A stretch of 47,247 nucleotides of DNA. It comes from Candidatus Poribacteria bacterium (GTDB lineage: Bacteria; Poribacteria; WGA-4E; PCPOR2b). Made by a program: the position numbers and the translations under genes. Below the pieces are notes generated by a model. That model ran no database searches and was not told the DNA's origin. It saw only the letters and a list, made by a program, of their open reading frames with translations. Every line of letters starts with the position of its first letter. Within the stretch, counting starts at the first letter, position 1. Location of the stretch: the NCBI GenBank assembly GCA_022822785.1, contig JAJEAL010000001.1, forward strand, positions 1-47,247. Direction: 5' to 3'. Positions 1 to 7,173 of this stretch are shown one piece after another.

Positions 1-2
1 TC

Positions 3-1025
3 GCAGGTAAGATTAAAGAGATAGCAACTCGCATGGCAGGCTGGGAAAAAAAGGTGAAACGGGTTGAGGAGGCGTGCAACCTATCCGCGCCCGAAATCTG
101 TCAACAGGTACAGGCTCACACGCTCGGCAAATCAGAACTAGCGGTCTCTGACTACATCGAGACCCTGAAAGCATATAACCGGAAAATTGTCCAAGCAAAG
201 CGAACCATTAAAAGATTGGAGCGTGAAATTGGGGCATCACGCGAACAAGTGAACTGTGCAACCCATCGAATCCACACAGGAGAAACAATGGCCCAGGAAG
301 CGAAAATGACGATTGTTGAAGCTAACCTGCGGCTTGTTGTTAGCATTGCGAAAAAATATAGGAATCGGACACCGGGATTAACTTTTCTAGACCTCATCCA
401 AGAGGGGAACATCGGCTTGATGAAAGCGGTTGACAAATTCGAATATAGGCGGGGCTATAAATTTAGCACCTATGCAACATGGTGGATCCGTCAAGGAATT
501 ACGCGCGCTATTGCAGATCAGGCACGCACGATTCGCATCCCTGTCCATATGATTGAGACCATCAATAAGCTGATTCGGACTTCCCGTTATCTTGTTCAGG
601 AGAAAGGCAGAGAACCGCTGCCGGAGGAAATCGCCGGTGAGATGGATATACCCATCGACAAGGTGCGCCAAGTTTTTCGGATTGCACAGGAGCCAATTTC
701 TTTAGAGACCTCGGTCGGGGAGGACGAGGACAGTCAACTTCGGGATTTTATTGAGGACAAGACTTCAAAATCTCCCGTCGCCGAAGCGACATTTACCATG
801 CTCAAAGAACGTATTGAAGAGGTGCTTTGGACACTGACCGAACGCGAAGCGAAAGTCATCCGTTTGAGGTTTGGGATAGGGGATGGATACCCCCGAACGC
901 TAGAGGAGGTAGGTACGGAGTTTCAAGTGACCCGCGAGCGGATACGTCAGATAGAGGCAAAGGCGCTACGAAAACTGCGTCACCCGACCCGGAGTCAGCA
1001 GTTACGTGGTTTTCTTGATGGTTAA
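3..1025 (+). CDS. rpoD: primary RNA polymerase sigma factor (sigma-70 family), 5'-partial
   Basis: This is the promoter-recognition subunit of RNA polymerase. The frame is open to the left edge with no stop before the ATG at 33, so the gene probably begins outside the window and only its C-terminal part is seen. Residue numbers here count from that ATG. Region 2 starts near residue 90 ([14 protein letters not shown]). It continues through the core-binding stretch [20 protein letters not shown] and the -10-recognition stretch [19 protein letters not shown]. Region 3 follows ([13 protein letters not shown]). Region 4 carries the helix-turn-helix ([20 protein letters not shown]) and ends with [18 protein letters not shown]. 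The match to the RpoD/SigA group is strong; a group 2 paralogue cannot be excluded without the N-terminus. The perfect sigma-70-type promoters at 1069 and 6693 suit this factor. Confidence 0.93.
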   Translation, partial: AGKIKEIATRMAGWEKKVKRVEEACNLSAPEICQQVQAHTLGKSELAVSDYIETLKAYNRKIVQAKRTIKRLEREIGASREQVNCATHRIHTGETMAQEAKMTIVEANLRLVVSIAKKYRNRTPGLTFLDLIQEGNIGLMKAVDKFEYRRGYKFSTYATWWIRQGITRAIADQARTIRIPVHMIETINKLIRTSRYLVQEKGREPLPEEIAGEMDIPIDKVRQVFRIAQEPISLETSVGEDEDSQLRDFIEDKTSKSPVAEATFTMLKERIEEVLWTLTEREAKVIRLRFGIGDGYPRTLEEVGTEFQVTRERIRQIEAKALRKLRHPTRSQQLRGFLDG

Positions 1026-1068
1026 ACGGTTTCTGAGACAAACGAGATCGGATACCTTGCGATTTCCG

Positions 1069-1097
1069 TTGACAAATCCATAGCAAATTTTTATAAT
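1069..1097 (+). promoter_or_regulatory. perfect consensus sigma-70 promoter of the tRNA operon
   Basis: TTGACA at 1069-1074 and TATAAT at 1092-1097 are separated by exactly 17 bases. The -10 box lies 18 bases before the first tRNA. Both hexamers match consensus fully, as expected for a strong stable-RNA promoter. Confidence 0.9.
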
Positions 1098-1115
1098 ACT
1101 TATGCAACTTAAGGG

Positions 1116-1191
1116 GGGCCTGTAGCTCAGGGGTTAGAGCAGCCGGCTCATAACCGGCCGGTCCTAGGTTCGAATCCTAGTGGGCCCACCA
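1116..1191 (+). tRNA. tRNA with CAU anticodon, probably tRNA-Ile2 (lysidine type)
   Basis: All arms fold. The acceptor is GGGCCTG paired with TGGGCCC. The D arm is GCTC/GAGC. The anticodon stem is GCCGG/CCGGC around loop CTCATAA (anticodon CAT). The T stem is CTAGG/CCTAG around TTCGAAT. The 3' CCA is encoded. CAU could be elongator Met, initiator Met or Ile2. Initiator features are absent, because the 1-72 pair is a Watson-Crick G-C. The C4-G69 and C5-G68 pairs are the ones TilS is known to recognise, so Ile2 read as AUA after lysidine modification is favoured. Confidence 0.88.
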
Positions 1192-1228
1192 CTATTTCCC
1201 ACCTTGATTCCGCTTTTCCATTTAATTA

Positions 1229-1304
1229 GGGGCGTTAGCTCAGGGGTACGAGCGCTACCTTCACACGGTAGAAGTCACTGGTTCAAATCCAGTACGCCCC
1301 ACCA
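1229..1304 (+). tRNA. tRNA-Val (CAC)
   Basis: The acceptor is GGGGCGT with ACGCCCC. The D arm is GCTC/GAGC. The anticodon stem is CTACC/GGTAG around loop TTCACAC (anticodon CAC, valine GTG). The T stem is ACTGG/CCAGT around TTCAAAT, and CCA is encoded. It lies 37 bases after the preceding tRNA and is almost certainly cotranscribed with it. I see nothing further in the 166 bases before the terminator. Confidence 0.92.
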
Positions 1305-1470
1305 TTTTCCATAGGGTTTCTTCCTATCTATCCGCTTAATTTCGAGAATACTGCTATCGCCGCGAGTCTTGCTGCCGAAATAGAAATCCCACCTTTAATC
1401 TTTCCAACGCGCTGCTCTTATTCATGTCAATTCCGTTAGCGCGTAAAATCACTTACCGAACGTAAAAAGA

Positions 1471-1510
1471 AAAACAGCCTGAAATCGCGTTAAAAATTTC
1501 AGGCTGTTTT
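1471..1510. terminator. bidirectional intrinsic terminator
   Basis: A perfect 15-bp inverted repeat (AAAACAGCCTGAAAT / ATTTCAGGCTGTTTT) flanks a 10-base loop. It has an A-run on one side and a T-run on the other, so it can act in both directions. It ends the tRNA operon from the left and the korAB transcript from the right, whose last stop codon is 47 bases away. Confidence 0.88.
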
Positions 1511-1556
1511 CTGATTGTGACTGATATAGACTATACTGAGCACGTCGCGGTCCAGT

Positions 1557-2456
1557 TTACATCATCCCTTTGAGGATCGCCTCGCCTTGCTCTTTTGTAA
1601 TGGCGAGATCCGTCTTTCTGCCGAGCGCGCCATCCTGTAGGACCGGTTCGAGGTCCTCCAGCGCGTCACGGGTTGTGTCCTCATAGAATAGACCAATAGG
1701 GATTTCATCGCCCCAAATCATCGATTGCTCAAGGGCAGCTTGCATATTGGTGGGATCATGTCCTTGCTCTTCAAGTTTATTCAGACGCTGTTTGAAGAAA
1801 GCAAAGGTATTATCCTTATTAAAAGTGATGCAGGGACTGAAAACATCTATGAGGGCGAACCCGTTATGCTCAATCCCTCTATACATCAATTCGGCGAGGT
1901 GTTTTGTGTCGCCACTAAATCCGCGTGCCACATAAGTAGCACCTGACAGGATTGCCAACGCGAGCGGATTAAGCGGTTGTTCGACACTGCCAAATGGGGT
2001 GCTTTTGGTCTTCATACCCATCCGGCTTGTCGGCGAGGTTTGACCAATCGTCAATCCGTAAATCTGATTGTTCATCACAATATACAGGAGATCGATGTTA
2101 CGGCGCACAGTATGCAGGAAGTGATTTCCGCCGATACCGTATCCATCGCCATCGCCCCCCGTGACAACAATCTTCATTTCGTGATTGGCAAGTTTCATGC
2201 CCGTTGCCACAGCGAGCGACCGCCCGTGTAGCGTGTGCATCCCATAAGTATTGATGAACCCGGGCAGGTTGGATGAGCAGCCAATCCCACTAATCGTAAT
2301 GAAGTCATGGGGTTGACGTCCGGTTTTCGCACAAGCCATCTCAAGAGACCGCAACACACCAAAATCACCGCAACCGGGACACCAATCTGGGGAAATGTCC
2401 CCCCTAAAATCCTTCGCTGTCGGAGCCGCCACTATCGGCTTTCCATCGTTTGCCAT
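1557..2456 (-). CDS. korB: 2-oxoacid:ferredoxin oxidoreductase, beta subunit
   Basis: This is the thiamine-diphosphate-binding subunit of a cytoplasmic 2-oxoacid (probably 2-oxoglutarate) ferredoxin oxidoreductase, which decarboxylates the oxoacid to acyl-CoA and reduces ferredoxin. CPGCGDFGVLRSLEMA near residue 27 is the family signature. GDGDGYGIGGNHFLHTVRRN (about residues 100-119) with the following MNNQIYGLT is the TPP/Mg fold. The length of 299 residues is normal for stand-alone beta subunits. The ATG has a strong GGAGGAATAAG ribosome site that overlaps the stop of korA, 11 bases upstream, so the two are translationally coupled. Substrate choice between 2-oxoglutarate and other oxoacids cannot be read from sequence alone. 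A possible electron acceptor is the 7Fe ferredoxin at 25139. Confidence 0.93.
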   Translation of the reverse strand: MANDGKPIVAAPTAKDFRGDISPDWCPGCGDFGVLRSLEMACAKTGRQPHDFITISGIGCSSNLPGFINTYGMHTLHGRSLAVATGMKLANHEMKIVVTGGDGDGYGIGGNHFLHTVRRNIDLLYIVMNNQIYGLTIGQTSPTSRMGMKTKSTPFGSVEQPLNPLALAILSGATYVARGFSGDTKHLAELMYRGIEHNGFALIDVFSPCITFNKDNTFAFFKQRLNKLEEQGHDPTNMQAALEQSMIWGDEIPIGLFYEDTTRDALEDLEPVLQDGALGRKTDLAITKEQGEAILKGMM

Positions 2457-2467
2457 CTTATTCCTCC

Positions 2468-4249
2468 TTAAACTACAATTTCTTGATACGGGATATATAA
2501 CTCGGTCTTACCCGCCTCAATCTCTTTAGCACCATCAACAACATGGTGTGGCATGAAAGGCTCACCATCATATTTGCGAATATGACCAGCAGCCTTGAAG
2601 CCGGTTTCGCCACGCAGGAAGCGAGCAAACTGACCGGTATAGTTACCTTCAACAATAACAGCACACTTACACTTCGAGAGTATGTGATTCACTTTCTCTT
2701 CATCCATTGGGTAGAGCCATCTGAAGTGTATATGGTTCGTCTTGTACCCCTCCGCTCTGAGCAAGCTCGCTGCCTCGTCGAGGAGGCTATCTGTGGAGCC
2801 CCATCCAACCAAGGTGAGGTCCGCATCTTCGGGCCCGGTAACCGTAGGCGCCGGTAATTCAGCCATAATGCCGTCCATCTTACGCTGACGTTTTTCCATG
2901 ATGTCTCGGCGTTTGTGGGGATTCGTAAACTCATCACTAATCAGTACACCGTCTTCATCATGGTCATCCGTTGCGACAACATGGACATGTCCCGGCGTGC
3001 CGGGCAACGCTCGTGGAGAAATACCGCTCTCGGTAATCTTAAAACGCTGATATTTGTCGCCGGAATCGTCATCGTCCGTAATAATCTCGCCGCGATCAAT
3101 TTTCTGATTCCAATTGATAAGCTCTGGGGCAATATTTGTGTATCCCATGGAGAGTGTGAGATCGGAAAGTACCATCCCCGGACACTGATATTTATCCACT
3201 AAATTGAAGAGCTCTGGAATCACCTCGAAACCGTCAACGATACTGGTTGGCGCAACAATAATTTTTGGGAAGTCGCCTTGGCTAGCACCAAGTAACTGCC
3301 ACAGGTCGCCCTGCTCAGTCTTGGTCGGTAGCCCAGTGGAAGGGCCGCCACGTTGGACGTTAATAAACACGACCGGAATTTCCATCATCCCAGCACTACC
3401 AATAGCTTCGGACATCAAAGCGAAACCGCCGCCGGAAGTCGCGCACATCGCACGACAGCCACCATGAGCGGCACCAATTGCCATATTTGCGACACCGATT
3501 TCGTCTTCAACCTGCCGAACCATGATACCCAAATCGCGTGCGTTGGCAGCCATCCAGTGCAGCACACCAGTTGAAGGACTCATCGGGTACGCACAATAGA
3601 ATTTGACACCGGCTGCAGCACCACCCATTGCCATCATGTCGTTACCGGTCGTTACCGCTAGCGGTTTGTCCTGTATAGGCAGGGGTGTAGCAAACGGTGT
3701 GAAATGTTCGGCAGCATGCTCATAACCTGCCCTGGCAATACCGACGTTTTCGTCAACAACTGCTTGCCCCTTGCGCTGAAACTGGATTGTTAAAATATTT
3801 TCCAACTGTTCCAAACCAGCACCAATCATGTTAAGCGTGGCGCCGAGCAACAGGGTATTTAGCATAATCCGGTTCCGACTGTTGTTAGACAGTTCCTTAA
3901 AAGAGAGCGGACATAACTGAACGTTCTCTGGGACCTCCGCGCCGGGCTTCGTATTGTCACTGTTATAAAGAATTGCGCCGCCGGAGACAACGTTCTGAAG
4001 ATGTTTGTCCATTGCGTCTTGATTTAACGCAATAACCAAGTCGATCTTATCACCATGGTTTGCAACGGGTTCGGAGCAGAGCCGCATCGTTAAAAAAGTG
4101 TGGCCACCACGGATGAGGGATTGATAAGCACTGTAAGTAAACGCATAAACGCCACGACGTGCACAAATCCTCAACAACAGTGGCCCACTACTTTCGATTC
4201 CCTGGCCGGGTGCTCCACCCATACCAATGGCAAAATCGTATTTTTCCAT
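2468..4249 (-). CDS. korA: 2-oxoacid:ferredoxin oxidoreductase, fused gamma-alpha subunit
   Basis: This is the partner of korB in a two-gene operon. The first 190 residues form the gamma domain (GMGGAPGQGIESSGPLLLRI at the start, then YSAYQSLIRGGHTFLTMRL). The alpha/PYR domain follows from about residue 200, with GNDMMAMGGAAAGVKFYCAY, YPMSPSTG and RQVEDEIGVANMAIGAAHGG, the stretch that carries the conserved glutamate. The C-terminal transketolase-like domain includes VVGWGSTD-type sequence (LTLVGWGSTDSLLDEA) and IVEGNYTGQFARFL. At 593 residues it has the usual size of the fused gamma-alpha KorA/OorA type. The ATG is preceded by AAAGGATATGAA. Upstream lies about 290 bases without an intact gene (see 4288-4479). 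Confidence 0.94.
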   Translation of the reverse strand: MEKYDFAIGMGGAPGQGIESSGPLLLRICARRGVYAFTYSAYQSLIRGGHTFLTMRLCSEPVANHGDKIDLVIALNQDAMDKHLQNVVSGGAILYNSDNTKPGAEVPENVQLCPLSFKELSNNSRNRIMLNTLLLGATLNMIGAGLEQLENILTIQFQRKGQAVVDENVGIARAGYEHAAEHFTPFATPLPIQDKPLAVTTGNDMMAMGGAAAGVKFYCAYPMSPSTGVLHWMAANARDLGIMVRQVEDEIGVANMAIGAAHGGCRAMCATSGGGFALMSEAIGSAGMMEIPVVFINVQRGGPSTGLPTKTEQGDLWQLLGASQGDFPKIIVAPTSIVDGFEVIPELFNLVDKYQCPGMVLSDLTLSMGYTNIAPELINWNQKIDRGEIITDDDDSGDKYQRFKITESGISPRALPGTPGHVHVVATDDHDEDGVLISDEFTNPHKRRDIMEKRQRKMDGIMAELPAPTVTGPEDADLTLVGWGSTDSLLDEAASLLRAEGYKTNHIHFRWLYPMDEEKVNHILSKCKCAVIVEGNYTGQFARFLRGETGFKAAGHIRKYDGEPFMPHHVVDGAKEIEAGKTELYIPYQEIVV

Positions 4250-4287
4250 TTCATATCCTTTCTATCGTAGGGTTTCCACCTATTTGA

Positions 4288-4479
4288 AACTCACACATTA
4301 ATAAAGCCGACCGTCATTTACATAAAAAACTTGCTTTTGACTATACCAAATTCAGGAGTGCAGAGGTTCAAAAGTTCGTCAATCAATTAGACAAATACAC
4401 CAATTTTGATGGTTGGATAAAATCTGAGCAGCAGAAAGCCACTTTAAGAATACCACATCACGGCTTAATTTTCAAATGA
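4288..4479 (+). pseudogene. possible decayed gene 3' fragment
   Basis: An open frame of 63 codons runs from just after a stop at 4285 to a TGA at 4477. It has no ATG and no ribosome site. The translation is hydrophilic and looks protein-like (FDYTKFRSAEVQKFVNQLDK, then YTNFDGWIKSEQQKATLRI). It sits in the intergenic space between the divergent korA start and the HEAT gene end, so it is not the shadow of another gene. I do not recognise the family. It may be a relic of a lost gene or a chance frame. Confidence 0.25.
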
Positions 4480-4541
4480 ATTCACAATAACTGTATCAGA
4501 TGCCTTAGTCAAGGAGAGCTGTTCGCTCCTTGGACAAGACT

Positions 4542-5135
4542 TTACAGCTCACTTAACGCTTTTTCTGCCTCCGGTGTTCCGATTTCTGACAAAGCAAAGG
4601 CAGCATGTTCACGAACCCGATCAGACTCATCCGTCAAGATAGGTATCAAAGCTGGTACAGCATCGCTTGCAGCCTCACCCACGTTTGCTAGTCCAACAGC
4701 AGCGTAGGTCCGAATATCTACTTCATCGTCACCAAGTGCTTGAATCAATGCAGGTACAACCGCTTGAGTAGATTTTCCGATTGTGCTCAACGCACGGACA
4801 GCGTATTCACGGACAGGGTCGTAAGTATCGTTTAATGCGTCAACCAAAGCCGGAACGGCAGGTTCTCCAATACGAGCGACGGCGTCGGAGGCATTGAGTG
4901 CAACATGCCTGAATTCATGAGCAAACGTATCTATCAGAGCGGGAACTGCGGGTTCTCCAATCTGTGCCAAGGCGTCAGCGGCGCCATCACATACATCCCA
5001 AATCACGTTTTCTAACGCCGCTATCAAGTCAGGCACAGCGGGTTCTCCAATCTCGACCAATGCTGAGATTACTGCTTCTCGATCCTCATCGTATTCCAAC
5101 TGTTCGATTAATTCATCAATGTCGTAATCTGCCAT
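4542..5135 (-). CDS. HEAT-repeat (PBS-lyase-type) protein
   Basis: A 197-residue all-helical repeat protein built from about five 30-residue HEAT-like units. Each contains a version of the phrase IGEPAVPALIDAL (IGEPAVPDLIAAL, IGEPAVPALIDTF, IGEPAVPALVDAL, IGKSTQAVVPALIQAL, VGEAASDAVPALIPIL). There is no signal peptide or membrane segment, so it is cytoplasmic. Such repeats serve as protein-protein scaffolds and the partner is unknown. The N-terminus is strongly acidic (DYDIDELIEQLEYDEDREA). The start ATG has AAGGATATATT upstream. A hairpin at 4510-4532 (CAAGGAG/CTCCTTG) follows the stop but has no T-run. Confidence 0.85.
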   Translation of the reverse strand: MADYDIDELIEQLEYDEDREAVISALVEIGEPAVPDLIAALENVIWDVCDGAADALAQIGEPAVPALIDTFAHEFRHVALNASDAVARIGEPAVPALVDALNDTYDPVREYAVRALSTIGKSTQAVVPALIQALGDDEVDIRTYAAVGLANVGEAASDAVPALIPILTDESDRVREHAAFALSEIGTPEAEKALSEL

Positions 5136-5193
5136 AATATATCCTTAGAAATATCTTCTGAAAACGCTATATCCTTTATTTTAGACGCTTTAT

Positions 5194-6315
5194 TTAGCGC
5201 CCCAGTACGAGCAAAAAAGGGTTCTCCAGCACATCAATCAACCAACGCAGAAAACGGGCTGCATCGGCACCGTCAATTAAACGATGATCATAGGACAGTG
5301 CGAGCGGTAGCATCAGGCGTGGTTGGAATTGGTCATCGATAAATACCGGTTCAATCCGGCTGCGGGCAACACCGAGAATAGCGACTTCGGGAGCGTTGAT
5401 AATCGGTGCGAAGTTTGTCCCACCGATACCACCGAGATTGCTTATCGTGAAGGCTCCGCCCTGCATATCTTCCACGCTGAGTCTCCTGTTTCTTGCTTTC
5501 TCCACCACTTGACTGAGTTCAACCGCTAACTCGATAATGTCTTTCTGATCAACATCACGAATGACAGGTGCAAGAAGCCCTTGCGATGTGTCAACTGCGA
5601 CACCGATGTGATAATATCTCTTGTAGATAATCTCCGCTCTCTCCATATCTACGCTTGCACAGAATTGCGGAAACTGCTTTAGTACGCCGGCAGCAATTTT
5701 GAGGAGTATCGCCGTGATGGTGAGTTTGCCGCCGGCAGCTTCAACTTTTGAGGCATACTGTTTTCGGAGCTTCTCTAACTCGGTGATATCCGCTTGATCG
5801 AAATTCGTAACATGTGGAATCGTCGCCCAAGCAGTAGCCATATGCTTCGCAGTAGCACGGCGTACTCCTTCCATCGCTGCCCGTTCAATTTTACCCCACC
5901 TTGAGAAATCTGGTAACGGCTCAGCCATTTCCGCAGTCAATTGTGTCTCGGATGCCACGGTAGCAGGCGTTCGCTCCCGCTGTTCCGCCGCGCTGACGGG
6001 TACAGATTGCGCCATTTCGGGAGCGGAAACGGTTTTCTCAGGTGGCTCTGTAGTTTCGATCGCCCTTTCAGCCATTCCCTCCGTATCAACGGTGAGGATT
6101 GGCTTGCCGACTTCCACTATCCCACCTTCCTCCACATGGATCGCTGTGATGACACCGCTGACAGAAGAAGGTATTTCGATAGCAGCCTTATCCGTTTCGA
6201 TCTCCAGCACCGGTTGATCTATTTCTATGGTGTCGCCAACAGAAACCAGTAAGGCAACGACATCGCCGGCGTCAATATCTTCTCCGAGTTGAGGAAGGTT
6301 GAATTCGGTGGTCAT
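5194..6315 (-). CDS. 2-oxoacid dehydrogenase E2 (dihydrolipoyl acyltransferase), lacking an evident subunit-binding domain
   Basis: This acyltransferase core carries acyl groups on lipoate and passes them to CoA. An N-terminal lipoyl domain (residues 1-78) has the modification lysine K43 in EIETDKAAIEIP. A Pro/Thr/Glu-rich linker runs to about residue 140. The catalytic CAT domain begins PLPDFSRWGKIERAAMEGVR and ends with the active-site motif SYDHRLIDGAD (H344, D348). At 373 residues it is shorter than usual E2 proteins. The peripheral subunit-binding domain normally found between linker and CAT domain is not visible. No E1 or E3 gene is adjacent. Substrate (pyruvate, 2-oxoglutarate or branched-chain) cannot be assigned, though HVTNFDQADITELEKLRKQ resembles pyruvate-type E2. 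No good Shine-Dalgarno precedes the ATG. Confidence 0.88.
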   Translation of the reverse strand: MTTEFNLPQLGEDIDAGDVVALLVSVGDTIEIDQPVLEIETDKAAIEIPSSVSGVITAIHVEEGGIVEVGKPILTVDTEGMAERAIETTEPPEKTVSAPEMAQSVPVSAAEQRERTPATVASETQLTAEMAEPLPDFSRWGKIERAAMEGVRRATAKHMATAWATIPHVTNFDQADITELEKLRKQYASKVEAAGGKLTITAILLKIAAGVLKQFPQFCASVDMERAEIIYKRYYHIGVAVDTSQGLLAPVIRDVDQKDIIELAVELSQVVEKARNRRLSVEDMQGGAFTISNLGGIGGTNFAPIINAPEVAILGVARSRIEPVFIDDQFQPRLMLPLALSYDHRLIDGADAARFLRWLIDVLENPFLLVLGR

Positions 6316-6419
6316 ATCTGTTACCCGTCAAGCATGAAACGTAACGCTTGCATTCTCGATGTGTGGTAGTAACGCCCAGCTACACCGTAGGTTGTAGAGC
6401 GGTTACGGCATATTACTTT

Positions 6420-6452
6420 GAATCCCAATCCATTCGGCTAGAGTACACCTCA
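6420..6452 (+). repeat. degenerate copy of the IS608-like right end
   Basis: GAATCCCAATCC, then TT, GGCT and AGTAC, with TCA close to the end, repeats the order of the intact right end at 8337-8370 with several mismatches. The hairpin is decayed. It lies about 170 bases left of the intact element and is probably the trace of an earlier insertion or excision. Confidence 0.4.
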
Positions 6453-6645
6453 GCTGCTGTAATTATACATTTTACCTACCTCAGAGTCAACCAAGAGAGG
6501 GAATAGTTTACGGCATATAGGCAGAAAGCGCTGAAACCTGTCAGAGATATTAGAGGTTTAACTTCACAGATCGGCGCTCCTCAGGTTGCCACGCAGTGCA
6601 GCAGATCTCTTACACAATTACCGAAAAAATCCTTTAGGTCTAAAG

Positions 6646-6665
6646 CCTAAGCATTTATGCTTAGG
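6646..6665 (+). other. left-end subterminal hairpin recognised by TnpA
   Basis: CCTAAGCAT and ATGCTTAGG pair with a two-base loop (TT). The guide AAAG sits immediately on its 5' foot, 20 bases from the left cleavage site. In this family single-stranded hairpins of this kind are bound by the Y1 transposase. A second small palindrome, CTTTAG-GT-CTAAAG, lies at 6632-6645. Confidence 0.8.
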
Positions 6666-6692
6666 ATACAGATTGCTTTAGCAGGCTTCCTC

Positions 6693-6721
6693 TTGACAAA
6701 ACAATCTGAATATATTATAAT
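6693..6721 (+). promoter_or_regulatory. perfect consensus promoter of the IS transposase genes
   Basis: TTGACA at 6693-6698, a 17-base spacer and TATAAT at 6716-6721, 38 bases before the tnpA ATG. A perfect promoter is unusual for insertion sequences, which generally limit their own expression. Confidence 0.85.
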
Positions 6722-6759
6722 AGTAGTAGCATAACTAACTATTTAGAAAGGTTTATATT

Positions 6760-7173
6760 ATGCACCTGCTAACAAAGTCGTCGGAATATCAGTATAAACC
6801 ATCGCTTGTATTCCGTTGTGACTATCACATTATATGGTGTTCAAAATATCGTCGTCCTGTTTTGACAGGTGCGATTGCAGAACGCCTTAAAAGTTTGGTG
6901 TATGAGAAACAAGAGGAATACGGCTATGAGGTGCATGAGGTTGAAGTCATGCCCGATCATGTTCATTTAGTTGCTGGATTCAACCCGCAACGTGCTCCCA
7001 CCTTGATAGTGGGAAACATCAAAGGCTACACTGCTCATATACTCCGTAAAGAGTTTCCTAAATTGCGTAGCCGCTTGCCGTGTCTTTGGACTCGTTCAAA
7101 GCTCATATCAACAACAGGTGGCGTAACCCTTGACGTTCTCAAGCAGTATGTTGAAAGTCAGAAGGGGGTCTAA
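6760..7173 (+). CDS. tnpA: IS200/IS605 Y1 transposase TnpA
   Basis: A small single-strand HUH transposase of 137 residues that cuts and rejoins the hairpin ends. The metal-binding pair is H67-V-H69 in MPDHVHLV. The catalytic tyrosine is most likely Y130 in VLKQYVESQ. The N-terminal strand FRCDYHIIWCSKYRRPVL is typical. The length is close to that of IS608 TnpA, so the gene looks intact. AAAGG lies upstream of the ATG. Its TAA overlaps the tnpB ATG in the sequence TAATG, giving translational coupling. Confidence 0.94.
   Translation: MHLLTKSSEYQYKPSLVFRCDYHIIWCSKYRRPVLTGAIAERLKSLVYEKQEEYGYEVHEVEVMPDHVHLVAGFNPQRAPTLIVGNIKGYTAHILRKEFPKLRSRLPCLWTRSKLISTTGGVTLDVLKQYVESQKGV

Noticed and set aside
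4510-4532. Hairpin after the HEAT-repeat gene as an intrinsic terminator
   Set aside because: The stem is only seven base pairs and there is no T-run on the minus strand.
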